Shown piece after piece: positions 1-11,724 of a stretch of DNA of 64,000 nucleotides. The notes under the pieces were generated by a model, which ran no database searches, was not told the DNA's origin, and saw nothing but the letters and a program-made list of their open reading frames with translations. The stretch lies in the NCBI GenBank assembly GCA_917880885.1, contig OU862915.1, positions 41,562,176 to 41,626,175 of the forward strand, given 5' to 3'. Positions within the stretch are counted from its first letter, which is position 1. Each line of letters opens with the position of its first letter. This stretch comes from Limnephilus marmoratus. Its lineage: Eukaryota; Arthropoda; Insecta; Trichoptera; Limnephilidae. A program made the position numbers and the translations under genes.

Positions 1-89
1 AGCTTCAGTTCTCTACGAGCTGCTACGATATAAACGGAATCGCGTACATAACCACTCACAGTACTACAATTTTTGGTTACACATCTGCC

Positions 90-160
90 CTGATGATAAA
101 CAATGCAGTGCTATCCGAAACGTTGGCTAAAGAAGGAGATAGCGCAGCATTGCACAATAA
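90..160 (+). other. Penelope-type terminal motif (hammerhead-like)
   Basis: A CTGATGA box at about 90-96 is followed 20 bases later by CGAAACG at about 117-123, then GTTGGCTAAAG. This box pair resembles the hammerhead-ribozyme-like motif found in terminal repeats of Penelope-like elements. A related copy lies at 62800-62870. The bases between the boxes do not form a convincing stem II, so activity is doubtful. The assignment rests on the box pair and the second copy. Confidence 0.35.
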
Positions 161-587
161 ACTGTGACGAATCAAATTACGTCACAAGTAAATTTGAATT
201 AGACCTTATCTGGCATTGTGCATTCAAAGACAAAGAAAGTGTTGACAGATATGGAGCGAAAGGACAGAACGGAGGAAGGGAGAATTGCGGGGTAGGGCCA
301 CGGGTCCCACCAGTTCATGGGGTACGCGCGCCGGTACAAGCAGTCGAGACCGAGACCAGAGAGAAGGAGGAGCGCGAGAAGAGTAAAGAAGAGATCCTTC
401 GGAAATTGAGGAAGCAAGATACATGAAAAGGAGAGTTAATATCGCCAGTGAAAGTGTTAAACGAAGACTGCGTAAATAACAATATTAGAAGAGTGTATTA
501 CAAAGTGCCGCCCTTGCGAACAATAAGATAGTGCAAAACGATATTACCGCGTGCCACCGCCACCCACTGCTTGCTGCCACTGCCACT

Positions 588-644
588 GGTAACAAGACGA
601 TACGCTACAATTTGGGCGCCATTGTAGCGTATCGTCTTGTTACC
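588..644. repeat. Perfect 24-bp stem hairpin, 9-base loop
   Basis: Positions 588-611 are the exact reverse complement of 621-644, with loop TTGGGCGCC. It lies just inside the left arm of the fold-back element. The right side has no matching second copy, so it is a separate palindrome and not the continuation of the arms. Confidence 0.85.
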
Positions 645-779
645 GGAAAGCTAGCTCAGGATAATTATAGATATTTAAATAATTGCTGTTTTTGTACCTA
701 CCATTGTACTTCCTCCAATCTGCCTTCTCTGCCTTCTCACCGACTCGGGTCGCTTGGGTTGGGGCAAAGGGGGGATGAA

Positions 780-839
780 TTTAATTATAAAGGTTTTAAA
801 AATATGGATTTTAATTATAAAGGTTTTAAAAATATGGAT
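780..839. repeat. 30-bp tandem duplication, two units
   Basis: Two consecutive identical 30-base A/T-rich units lie in the spacer between the fold-back arms. A partial third start follows. Confidence 0.85.
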
Positions 840-1452
840 TTTAATAAGGTTTGGCTAGGTCTTAGTACATGATCTTAATTATACTTATATCTACTTATAT
901 CTAAATCTTTAATGGTTGTCATATGGTTCGGGGATAACTAACTTTCAACTTTGCGATGCGTAACTTCGTTGGCGATCTGCGGGAGCCTTTCCAGGCACGG
1001 GGACGGGATGCGGTGACAAAGCTGTGGCGGTAAGCAATGGGCAGCAAGCAGTGGGTGGCGGTGGCACGCGATAATATCGTTTTGCACTATCTTATTGTTC
1101 ACAAGGGCGGCACTTTGTAATACACTCTTCTAATATTGTTATTTACGCAGTCTTCGTTTAACACTTTCACTGGCGATATTAACTCTCCTTTTCATGTATC
1201 TTGCTTCCTCAATTTCTGGATCTCTTCTTTACTCTTCTCGCGCTCCTCCTTCTCTCTGGTCTCGGTCTCGACTGCTTGTACCGGCGCGCGTACCCCATGA
1301 ACTGGTGGGACCCGTGGCCCTACCCCGCAATTCTCCCTTCCTCCGTTCTGTCCTTTCGCTCCATATCTGTCAACACTTTCTTTGTCTTTGAATGCACAAT
1401 GCCAGATAAGGTCTAATTAAAATTTACTTGTGACGTAATTTGATTCGTCACA

Positions 1453-2078
1453 AAACCAAAAATAAATCACGATAAATAGTGGTAGATGCAGAAATTATTT
1501 CGGGGATCGGTGATAATGACATGTCTCTATGAAGTATCTGGTGATTGATTACATAGGTTCAGCTTTTCATCATATTAATACGAGCATCAGTTTAATACTA
1601 TTATGTTGTTTGTTTTTAGTTCGTCAAGCCGGCTTTAAATTTGTCTATATGGCATATTTTCTGTATTTGACATGAATATTGGAAATATTATTATAAGTAA
1701 AATGTCTTTCTTTTTAAACGGAAAAAGGAGATCCCAAAAACAAGTTTCCAACCAGTGGCATGGAAAATGCAATGACATGAATTTTATCAGAACCATGCCC
1801 TAACTGGAAGATTCTGAATTCCCTGTTCTCTATTTTAATAACCAATATTCCACATTCTGAAAAGCATGTTCCTCTGGCTGCGTTCAGTACTGCTGTGGCA
1901 TTAAATTACACTATTACAGCTTGTTGTGTCCCATTGCAATAGATTGGATAAGAAATCTAACCAGAATACAGAAAAAGCTATTTGCACGCAGCCGTAAACT
2001 CTTAATCTGGCGATATGATGTTTGTTACTAATTCATTCTGGTTTGTTTTGGTCAAAATAACTTTTTTTTACATTAAAT
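1453..2078. other. Unassigned A/T-rich sequence
   Basis: I see no open frame with a family resemblance and no clear repeat here. Confidence 0.5.
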
Positions 2079-2165
2079 AAATGGGTCTTGAAGAGACCTA
2101 AGAATCGTTCTACAGTCGAGCTGTTGAACTCAAGAACGAGTCGTAAAAACGACCCGTCGATTCTT
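2079..2165 (-). pseudogene. LINE-A C-terminal relic
   Basis: The minus strand encodes a short block (DSFLSST and following residues) that also occurs at 3722-3840 and 47040-47160 in the other copies of this LINE C-terminus. The middle of the block, corresponding to LPASVFP in the other copies, is deleted. Confidence 0.5.
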
Positions 2166-2628
2166 GCCAAGTCAGAATAACATAAGAGTTAAATATTATA
2201 TATGAGAGGATGTATGAATATGAATAAAGCAAGGAGTGTGTGCCGAGACAGAATTGTGTGGTGGTTTATTCTCTTGACCGTTTATGTTTTTAACCATGTT
2301 AAACAGTATCCTACAACAAAACTTTACTACCACCCAATTTTTACTTTAATTTTAAAGTGTCATTTTTTATTAATCATTTGGTATTTATCAACTAGTTAAA
2401 ATTAATTTTCTACAAAAAAAACTGTAAAGTTGGCAAGGGTACTTATAGATCATTTCTTTACAGGTATTATAAATTCATTTTCATATTTCAAGTTTCAGTG
2501 CCGGCAACCTCGCAACAGACTTTGTCTAGTGAGGTGGGTAAAAGGAATCGATGTACATAATGAAAATAAAATAAACGCCCGGGTTACCAGCACTGAAACT
2601 GAAATTGAACCCGGGTGTTAATTCTTAT
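2166..2628. other. Unassigned sequence with imperfect hairpin
   Basis: No gene is recognised. Positions 2492-2504 pair with 2587-2599 (12 of 13), and CCCGGGTT at 2578-2585 pairs with AACCCGGG at 2608-2615. This could be the edge of a small inverted-repeat element. Confidence 0.35.
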
Positions 2629-2740
2629 CTTCTTTCACTACCTTCAGCCTCACAGCATACCCTATTTGAGATTGTAATAGTCTCACTGGCTCCAGACGGG
2701 AGCTGTTGGGACTCTTTTGCAATGTTCATTTAAAAAAAAC
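2629..2740 (+). mobile_element. SINE-B tail fragment
   Basis: It matches the 3' part of the tRNA-headed SINE-B copies at 54880-55264 and 55825-56231, including the block CAGCCTCAC, the phrase CTGGCTCCAGACGGGAGC and a final A-run. The tRNA-like head is absent (5' truncated). Confidence 0.7.
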
Positions 2741-3137
2741 TTCATTTCTTACCCTGATAGACGATGATCTTACCACCGGCTGTGAACAAAAGTGTATTTA
2801 AACATTTCATCGGCAATCAATAATCTTTTTCCTTTTAATGCAGTAAGTTAGAACAAGTTCCCATATTATACGATGATCGTCTCTTATTGCCAAGTCGTCG
2901 CTGCATATCGTTGATAGATGCATTTCAAGGCAATATCAAGCAGGAAGGCCAAGACAGTTGCAAGTTGATATTTGAATAATAATGCTGTGCGGTTTTTCAA
3001 AAATTTCGAGGAATATTCTGCTTTTTGGACTGGCCACACAAACAACTACTATTACTGTATCAGAAGTACACTTGGTACTACTATACTTACCTTAACAGCG
3101 CGTGGTTCTTATTAACATAATTGTCTCGGCAACTGAC
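2741..3137. other. Unassigned sequence
   Basis: No supported feature. Part of the sequence (GCATTTCAAGGCAATAT and GACTTGGCAATAAGAG-like text) recurs in inverted form near 22060-22170, which suggests an uncatalogued repeat. Confidence 0.35.
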
Positions 3138-3935
3138 GGTGAAAATTTAAATTTAGCTTACGATTTAGTTTTCTGTTGAAAAAGACGGCCCTAGAACAGA
3201 CGACCATGTATAAATCACAAGTGCGCCCCATGGTTGAATTCGGCAGCCACCTCTGGCCTTGAGTCACAAAATATCTGAAAAACCCTTGACTCTGTGCAGA
3301 AACGGGCGGTTCTTCCATGTTCTACCGGCATTTCAATGGAAGATGCTCCGAGGAACTAGCGTCATTGATCACTTCGGCCCCGATGCATAGTCGGGAAACA
3401 CGCCAAACGCGTTCCCAATGTGTATGTATATGTAGCCCAACCTACACGGTTGACATTTCGTCGCCTTAGTTCTTAATTGTCCAAACGACCATTTGAAAAT
3501 TTGACAGGAGGTGAAAATTTTCTTTCATTATTTCAATGAAACATTATGGTAGGTGTTTGATAAAGCTATTTCCGTAAAGGCAAAGGTCCGATTAGTTTAA
3601 ATAATTCTTAATTAAGTGATTAACTATCCTTTTTTATACTTTATTTTCAGTTTTAAAGTGGAGATTGAACAAAAACTAAAATGGTCGTTTGGACAATTAA
3701 GAACTGATGCGACGATTTGTCACATGAGAACGGATCGCTTCTTCGACTCGTTCTTGTATTCAACAGTTCGGCTGTAGAACGATTTGCCGGCCTCTGTGTT
3801 TCCTCCTTCCTACAATATGGGTCTCTTCAAGACCAATGTTCATTCCTTCCTCTCCTCAAAAACACCCTCCACACGGCATCTGGAAAGCCTTGAGGGAAAT
3901 TATTTTCGTCAGGGTCTCCTGTGAGAAGTTAATGC
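3138..3935 (+). pseudogene. LINE-A reverse-transcriptase C-terminus and 3' tail
   Basis: At about 3205-3260 the plus strand reads YKSQVRPMVEFGSHLW, the post-RT block seen in many non-LTR elements (usual form: LYKAQVRP-x-x-EY-x-SHLW). A stop and a frameshift follow. After the MITE at 3459-3714 the frame resumes with RTDRFFDSFL, a stop where other copies' relatives have W, then NDLPASVFPP and GLFKT. Coding runs into the tail that the SINEs of this window also carry (CACACGGCATC ... GGTCTCCTGTG), ending in an A-run near 3935. It is a 5'-truncated, decayed copy of an otherwise unnamed LINE. Confidence 0.65.
3459..3714. mobile_element. 256-bp MITE with ~37-bp TIRs
   Basis: The end at 3459-3495 is the reverse complement of about 3678-3714 with few mismatches (core AGTTCTTAATTGTCCAAAC). 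ATTT flanks both sides (3455-3458 and 3715-3718). Removing the unit and one ATTT makes the LINE-A reading continue into RTDRF in the same way as the copy at 47028, which independently supports the boundaries. No coding capacity. Confidence 0.75.
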
Positions 3936-4724
3936 AAAAAAAAGACGATTAGTTTACGGAAAAAATATGTCATTCCAAAATCATATTGCCAATCATTAAG
4001 TTTCCTGGCTGCAGGCTAAATGTGAATAATAGTAGAAATTCCACCAATGTTCTCATCGGAACATTGCGTTTCGTCGATTAAATCATAGTTGCAGCTGGTC
4101 ACAATACAGGGAACAATTAACGGGAAAATTTGATTTCCCCATCAGGGTTCATTGAATTGGTCCATTATTATTTAGATGGACTAAAACAAGTTTTAATAAA
4201 GTTCTGGGTAAATTGGAATCTGTTGTTTTAATTGCACAACTAATTGACAAATTTATAAATCGATTACGGACAAACTTCATAATTACTTAACAAAGATTTT
4301 TAAATTAAAGATTTTCAGTTTATTTGGAAATCAATTTTATAATTAATATTTTGCCAAGAGAACACAGGTATTTCTCTATTACAACTAAGCATAACATGTT
4401 TCACACAAAGGGCTACGAAAAGAGTACAAATTGTTGACAATTCGATGTAACTCGAAGTAAAATGTGCCAAGAAATTTATTTTTTATAAAACTTCTAAATT
4501 ACACGGGAAGAATCCAAAATTTTGGAAACATACATTTCGATGTTGTTTATAATATATTTAGTTCAACGCTATATATAATATAATATGATATAAGTCAGGT
4601 ACGCCCATACGTTATACATATGTCTGGTTATGTTAAATTATCGTTAAAACAAACTTATGGGTCCAAGTAGTTTATACTTTTTTGTCATCGAATAGAGCTG
4701 ATTTATACACTGAAATTGTTTAAC
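3936..4724. other. Unassigned A/T-rich sequence
   Basis: No open frame or repeat is recognised in this stretch. Confidence 0.5.
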
Positions 4725-5622
4725 TATGGACTGGTTCTCGTTTTCTGGTTCTTCAATTGTATTTGCAGATGACACTGTTTTAGTGTTTGCTGGTGATACT
4801 TGGGATGATACGTATGCTTAGTGCGAGACAGGATTAAGGGCAGTCAAAAATTGGCTTGATCAAAATTTGTTAACCTTAAACATGAACAAAACTAAATATA
4901 TTACTTTTAGTATTTCTTCTGTAAATCAACCATCTTTGGACCGCTCTTTAAAAATACATTGTTGCGTACAGGAGTGTAATTGTCAATCTTTGGAAAGAGT
5001 AGACAATATCAAATATCTTGGCTTAATTATTGATAAAAATTTAAAATGGAACAATCATATTACTACATTAACAAAAAAAATAAGAAAGCTAGCCTATATT
5101 TTCAAGACTCTAAGAAATATATTGGACAAAATTACACTAAGAACTGTATACTATGCTCTTGTTCAATCAATGCTTTCATATAACGTTATTTGTTGGGGTT
5201 CTTGCCATAAGACTACTCTAGAGCCTTTAAACATTGCACAAAAATTAATTTTAAAAATAATGTTCAAGAAAAGTTTTACGTACTCATCACAGTTACTATA
5301 TAGCGAAAGCAAAATTATGACAATAAGGCAGTTGTACATAATACAGGCTCTCTGTAAATTTTTCAACAACATTATCACTGCGAAAAGATCTCAACAAGTG
5401 CGCAGCACTAGATTGGGCTCTTCTTTAATGTATCAGCCGGTACATACCAAAACATCCTTTGGACAAAGAAGTTTTTCATATAAAGCTCCGTTGCTTTATA
5501 ATATGCTCAATGAAAAAATAAAAACTATTGGTACATTACATTTATTCAAGAAAATGGTCAAAATATGTATAATAACGGAGAGTGATGGTTTTGGATTACC
5601 CATGTTATCGCTTGTATCATAA
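4725..5622 (+). pseudogene. LINE-B reverse transcriptase, 5'-truncated
   Basis: The frame starts just before the catalytic FADDT motif (about 4762-4776). A TAG stop at 4819-4821 follows, then an open run from 4867 to 5622. That run carries the usual downstream blocks of Jockey/CR1-type reverse transcriptases: LTLNMNKTKYITFS, NIKYLGLIIDKNLKW, and ALVQSMLSYNVICWG. The RT fingers and the endonuclease are missing, so it could not move by itself. The 3' UTR starts after 5622, is cut by the LTR element at 5942 and resumes at 20683. Clade assignment is tentative; the RT identity is secure. Confidence 0.85.
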
Positions 5623-5941
5623 ATCATTCTGGAATTCAGCTATATTTCATACAATCCAAATTTAATAACTTAACTTATATATTATTATGTACTTTTTAAT
5701 TTGCTTATTGTTATAGTATTTACTTATTATTATCTACTTCTTTCGTATCATAATTTACTTACTGTACTTTATAATTGTTTATTAGTATTTACTCATAACT
5801 ATTATGTACTTAATTTACTTACGTTTATTTACTTATTATTAACAAATTGTTTATTATTGTTTACTCATAATTATATTAGATATTATCTACTTAATTTATT
5901 TATAATTATTTACTTAATATATTATATTTATTACATAAACT
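5623..5941 (+). repeat. LINE-B 3' UTR, TTTACTTATTA-rich
   Basis: The short motif TTTACTTATTATT recurs irregularly from about 5690. The same composition resumes directly at 20683, on the far side of the LTR element, which shows that the two pieces were once continuous. Confidence 0.6.
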
Positions 5942-8900
5942 TGTAATGGTCCGCCACCCTTGGCTTTTGACACCAATTGTGATGAACCCTACCTAGCTGA
6001 TTTACTTTTCTAAGCTTCTACCTCGTAGTTTAAATCTCGTAGCTCCTGTCTCGTAGCCACGCTCATAATTCTACCCTTATGTCCTACTGATCACACCACT
6101 AGGTATGATGGCCTGACTCAACCCTCCTTTCGGTTTATTTCTACCTCAGGCTCGTGATTTCTAAACCGCTATACCTTGTAGTCTAGCTAAACCTACCCTA
6201 TCTTCTTAAATCCCTGCGATTTTCTCACAGTAATCAAGATTAAAGATTTTAGTTCACATTATTTCTATAATCTGCGTTGTGTATTTTTTTTTGTTTTAGA
6301 TTTTACATCTGTTTGCATACTTAATATGCACACATATGTAGAGAAGATAATGTATTACGTGTGGTAACCCATAGATTATTTTAGAGAAAGGGTGAGAATC
6401 TTCCGATTTATTAATTATTATTATTTGAGTATCTTTTACCGAGTTTGATAAACTAACCCCGCCTTAGACTTTGTGTCTATTTGATTTCCGTAGGAATTTA
6501 GTGTGTTTATTTAATTCTTCCTATCACCGCTGATACATCGATAACATAAACAACAGTTAATAAATTACATCATTTCAAGAAATAAAAAACCTTACCTTAC
6601 CAGTGTAGAATGTTCGTATTCGAGAGTCCGGTTTTCTCAATTGGAGTTCTTGTCTGCAGCTTCCCCTAACATAATGTTTTGTATACATAGTTAGTGTTAT
6701 TTGTTAGTATTCGCAAAATTGTTGAAAGAGCAGGAATGGATGGATATGGGGAGGGGGATAATATGTTTGCTGAAAAGTCGGCTCCTCCGCTAACCAAGTG
6801 AAAACCGATGAACAACAATTTCAAACCAGATTCTCCCAAATACGTTTGCTAAGCTTATCCTTAAGTCCGAGTTTTACTCTCTTCGACGAGCGTCTCTTGT
6901 TACGAAAGGGGCTCTTCACGCCAGATGGGGGAATACCAAGTCTTCATGCCGTTTTTCTGCCTCACTCCGACTTCCATCTCCGCCGGATTGAATTTAACTC
7001 TACTGAGTCTAGAAGGGGTATTTCATGTCTTCCCTTATCATGTCTCTATCCGTTAAATGTGGCGTAAGCTTGTGACGGGCAGATCCTTCCTCCCACGTGA
7101 CCGACCCAGCGTTACACTCCACCTCTGACTAGCTGACATAAAACCCACCTCGTGAACCTTATGTTTGCTTTCAGGTTCGACAAGACTCACGGTATGCAAA
7201 TAACCTGTGGCTTTAATGCCGCGTCAGCGTACTGTCCGCATACGTCCTTCCTCTTCCCCGCATGCCCACCTCGACAATACCGCCACAAGATCAAAGCCGT
7301 CCGTTCGAGAAAGGTTGACACTTACATTTCCAGATGGCTCATACCTACATACAGAAGCCTTGAAGCTTACATTCGAAGACAAGTTAGGATTCAGGACTGT
7401 ATGAGTATTTGAACACCAGTGTTTTTTAAATGAGGTCACTAGCTCCTCGTGTATTAGGTTTTAGGATTATGGGTATTTATGGGTTCTTGGATACTTACTT
7501 GCTATAAGAAAGATTTAAAACGAGATAAGTCAAGTTGTCATTGAATTAATGACCTCCTGAATAATTGTGATGAGCTCTCTTTGAGTTTGAAGCTAGTCGC
7601 AGTACTTTACTTTGCGAAATTTTGCGCGCGGAATCAATGCTACCTATTGGCGATTGCTCTAGTATAATCAGTTGTTTAGAATTGAGTGAATTTAACGTCG
7701 ATTTTTCTTTCACATATTGGGCGAAGTTTCCGTCGTAAGCTATGATTGATAAACCTGCCCCTTGACTTTTGTGCTTTTGTTTTGTTTATTCGTTGATGGA
7801 ATTTAGGTGACCGTGTCATTGAACTCTAATCGAAATTTTAGATACACAATCGAAGGTCATATAACATACCCTAATCTCGTCGGTGAAAGGATTCGGTAGG
7901 TATTAGCTATACCTATCAATTTGCTATTTCTATTGATTTTTGCGTTACGTATTTCATTTCTCATGGTTATTTGTTTATTTAATTTATGTGTTGTTAATTA
8001 TTTTCCCTCGTCTTATTATTATTATTATTATTCAAGTACGCCAATGTAATTACCTAGAATGATTAAGAGGCACACTCCTATCACACCTTGTAATACCTAA
8101 TTAAACTGTGCCAATAGTTAATTAACTCCGATGAACGAAAGATCGATATTAAATAGGTACATCATTTTTATGGTTTGTTTGTTTACTCTTCACACAGACG
8201 ACCTTCGGTATACTGACCTACTTTGGAGATTGTTTATTTCTACGGTCATTGTCCTTTTGAAACACAATTCATTGGTTAACTAATTCTTTTATATTTTACT
8301 TGTGCTAGCTTTGCCCAAACATTGGTCGTTTAAGTAGGTACTTTGCTAACCTAAGAGGTATCTGGATGACCTAGCTTCAACTAAGGTATAGTTTGCTTGA
8401 CCTACATAGTTCTGAGAAATATAGGTATTTCGGTTACGAATCAAACTGATATCGTATGTCGCCTATCCTTATACACGCTTATGTAAACAATAGACCTACC
8501 TAACTAAAACAAGTACTTGTATGACCTAATTTATAAGTAGGTATTTGTTTGTTTGACCTAATTTTGAGACGCTTGTATACTCCCGCACACGAAATATAGA
8601 ATAAAGAGCTTCCACGATAGTCATTTACTACGTCCTACTCGCCTCGATTCGTTTTATATGAGTTATAATAAATTAGCATATTTACCTAACTGAAGCAAAA
8701 ACCTACATATGTAGCCTAACTCAGAGTAGATATTTCCTGGTTGGCTTGCTTTCGAGCTGATGGGCATTGTTATCCTGCGTGGAAAATAACATAATCTTTT
8801 AATTAGTTGCAGTGTGTTAGTACAAAACTCCAAAGCTCCGATTGATTTATTGGTGATGCACGCCCGTCTCTTTCTTCTTTGTCTCTGAAAATAATTAATA

Positions 8901-10726
8901 ATTGTTTTGATCTTACCGGCCTCGATCGATTACAATCTTTTCCAGTCGGGATCTTATAACTTCGACATTGTGATCGAGGCTTTCCTTTTCCTTTTCCTAG
9001 CTAAATGGGTTCCTACCGACCCTTTGAGGATTAACCCTACCCTAAACCTTTCAAATATCTGTCTATTATAAGATTCACATCGGTATTTCACTTAGTTTTC
9101 AATCTCGTATTAACTATTGTTCTTTATTTCATTCGATTGGAAAAATGATCTATCAAATTGCAATTCAGATGTTTTAATTTTAAAAATCCGGAATTAGGTA
9201 AATTATTATGTATTCTCAATATTTTAATATCACTTTAGAATTAATAACCGTAGATACGCACGTTTTCCAAGTGTACGAATTATTATCACTACTGTTTATT
9301 ACAATTTCGTTATTCAATTCACAAAGGATTTTTAACCGCTAATTATTGAACCACTGTAGTTTAAACGTGACTCGAACAATTCGTTATTGTTATTTATTTT
9401 ACCTATGTCATGTTATTTAAAGTAAAGTTAAAGTTTTAATTATTATATCACCTATAGTTAATTTTAAAATCGCGTGTTATATTTTCTTTTATCCGGTAAT
9501 TTGATTTATTTTAAGACACTGGATTTTTGTTAAATGTTATAAAACCACTAAATATAAGTTGTAAGAAAGAACCCCGAATGTCATTTAATTCTTATTTACT
9601 GACTTTAAACACTTTCATTATAAAACACCCGAACTTTCACGAAGTATTATTTTAAAGCACTTTATCGGACTTTTATTTCTCAATTTTAAGAGGAAAATAA
9701 AACACTGAATTTACTATTTTTGCAAACACTTGTAGACATTTCAACTTTACTAGTAGTCTTCCACGACCACGACCACGATCCCGCACTAGAGTGGGCCGAA
9801 AAGACTTTTTTTTGGATTTCGAAGTTATAATAGCGCGGAAAAGTTGCGAATTATATAGATAAGAAATGATAAAAAAAATAAAAAATATCGGATGACATGT
9901 TCCGTTCGCGCATATTCCCTAAAGTTTGACAAAATATGAAAAAAACCTCATTTTTGCGATTATTTAAAAAAAATTAATAATTATTAGTTTTCGTAATGTA
10001 ATAGTTTGTAACGTCTTTAAATAGAGACTATAAACATTGTCTTTTAATTTGATTTAGATCAATTGATATCTTCTGGTCGCGCATAAGCCCCAAAATTTTG
10101 CCAAAATATTGAAAATTTCAAATTTTTACACATTTTTGGTACTTGATAAGCAAGCCAGACAACGTCACTCGTTATGCCTATGACATGATGGGTGATAATA
10201 GTAACAACGGGCATGGTACTTTTCATTTAAATATATTTAAAAAGCGTAAATGTTTTAGTTACAGTTTAGTTTTCAACAATAAACTTACTTCTATAAAAAA
10301 TTAAACAGAGTGCTGAATAAATAGTTCGTGTTAGTTAAACCTGTCCTCTATTTTATAGCCGAAGGTACTTTGAAGACTGATTTGCTGGTGAAGTTAGGCA
10401 TAGATGGTTCTTATAAATCCGTCTCGGGATTCAGCTCCACAAACTTTTCCTGAGGCTTCCGTGACGAGTTTTACTCAGCGTTCAACAGCCTGCGTGTGAA
10501 CAGGGAATAGCTTGAAAATAATGATCCAGTCAAGGATTGACTCACTGACGATGTGTGATTTGATCTCGTCGTCACTGATTTCTGCCAACAATGGGGGAGA
10601 AGATAATTCACAGTCCATCCAGTTAATCATTTCTGAGTAATCTTACGCATTGAAGTTAATTTTTGGTGGCTTGAATGTTCTTACTGTTTTTCTTCTTGCA
10701 TCTATCCGCCTTGCCTTCAGAATTCT

Positions 10727-10951
10727 TCAAAGTCCGAGCTCTCTTATGCGTTTCTTGTTATCTTGAGTCATGACTAACAGTAAGTGTTCTGGGTGGGCGA
10801 AAAAAACATCCCGTTCGATTACAGGGTCAATAACATCAAGCAAAGGTTTTGGCAAATAGGTAGATTGTATTGCTTGGTAAACAAGTTTCGGGACGTCCGA
10901 AACACGATAACGGTTGCTTAATATTGCAGTAGATTTTAACTGAACTTTCAT
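10727..10951 (-). pseudogene. Second frame of the same transposon gene
   Basis: A 74-residue open frame starts MKVQLKSTAILSNRYRVSDV and lies 40 bases downstream of the cysteine-rich frame on the same strand. Stop-interrupted coding-like sequence continues to about 10370. No DDE/DDD signature is visible, so a central catalytic part may be deleted. Function is not assigned. Confidence 0.35.
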
Positions 10952-10990
10952 CTGCCAAATAGGTTTAGAAGATTTTTTTGTTAGAACTTT

Positions 10991-11724
10991 TTAATCTTGG
11001 TCGATGTCACTGTCCGTACTAGGAAGACAACGTCCTTCATCTTCAATTTCTACTAAATTTAAAACAGAATGTAAGCATGAGAGTTTTGAAACATCTTCTA
11101 CATTTAAATGTCTGTCACGTAACTTCCTTTCCAATGCTTTGTTACGCTTGTTTGTTTCACTAATATCTACCGCTCCATTTTTTCCTATTCCGTATTTTGG
11201 AATCAAGTAAACAAATCTTAACTCAATTGGGGGTATTTTCTTAAATTTTTCGCAGCTACAATCAACAGTTACTTCGCACCGGCACAAATCTGGGGTTTTC
11301 TTGCAAGTGCATTCAACAACCATAAGGCATTTGCAAGCTGCTACGTCAAAAAGAAGTGAGCACTTTTGTTTGAACTCAACATGTTTTTTAAAAGAGGCTT
11401 TGTTATTGTCTCGTGTATATGATTTCCGCAGGTTGTAATACTTATCATGCAACGCAGTTTTGAGATGCGCAATTCTCTTATCTGTAACTGTAACGATAGA
11501 TGCTTTTTCATATATGCTGATTACTTGGTTTTTCACTGTACTGGCAACTTGTTTAAAACTAACGCCCTTATTATTAATTTTAAGTGCCAATTTATATCTT
11601 TCTTGAGAAAAACTCCAAATGATTTCCTCGCCCGTAGGCAACTGTTTGTTGGCAGATCTTTTGGAGTACCAAAAATGGGGCAGTCGAATACCTGTCTTGT
11701 TATCACTTTCTTTGGCACAGCCAT
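10991..11724 (-). pseudogene. Cysteine-rich transposon protein, N-terminal part, frameshifted
   Basis: Two overlapping minus-strand frames make one protein. The first (11724-11533) starts MAVPKKVITRQVFDCPIFG. It passes by a one-base frameshift near 11641 into the second (to 10991), which begins around LPTGEEIIWSFS. Residues of roughly 115-150 of the second frame form a dense cysteine cluster (ACKCL, CTCKK, CRCEV, CSCEKF) that could bind zinc. A charged tail rich in K, R and E follows and ends in SDSDIDQD. I do not recognise the family. Its location between long TIRs with an exact 8-bp target duplication makes it a transposon gene by context; it could equally be an accessory protein and not the transposase. 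Confidence 0.5.

Larger units (their letters stand above)
163..1452. mobile_element. Fold-back element with ~415-bp inverted arms
   Basis: The arm at 163-578 is the near-perfect reverse complement of 1040-1452; a 3-4 base indel near 395 is the clearest difference. The ends read TGTGACGAATC...GATTCGTCACA, and each end is itself partly palindromic (TGTGACG ... CGTCACA). The same four bases, AAAC, flank both ends (159-162 and 1453-1456) and may be a target duplication, although four bases in A-rich DNA is weak support. The 461-bp centre has a hairpin and a 30-bp tandem duplication but no transposase. The open frames in the arms are mirror images of one another and are unlikely to be genes. This is a non-autonomous long-TIR or fold-back DNA transposon of unassigned superfamily. 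Confidence 0.65.

Noticed and set aside
199..1416. Two related small genes at 199-424 (minus) and 1194-1416 (plus)
   Set aside because: They are mirror images created by the inverted arms of the fold-back element.
5690..5946. Leucine/tyrosine-rich membrane peptide (5701-5946)
   Set aside because: The frame is a translation of A/T-rich TTTACTTATTA repeats in a LINE 3' UTR.
6798..7412. Matching open frames in both 5.2-kb repeats (6798-7067, 7152-7412 and their counterparts at 16338 and 16692)
   Set aside because: The repeats are nearly identical, so shared open frames carry no independent evidence. The proteins have no recognisable domain.
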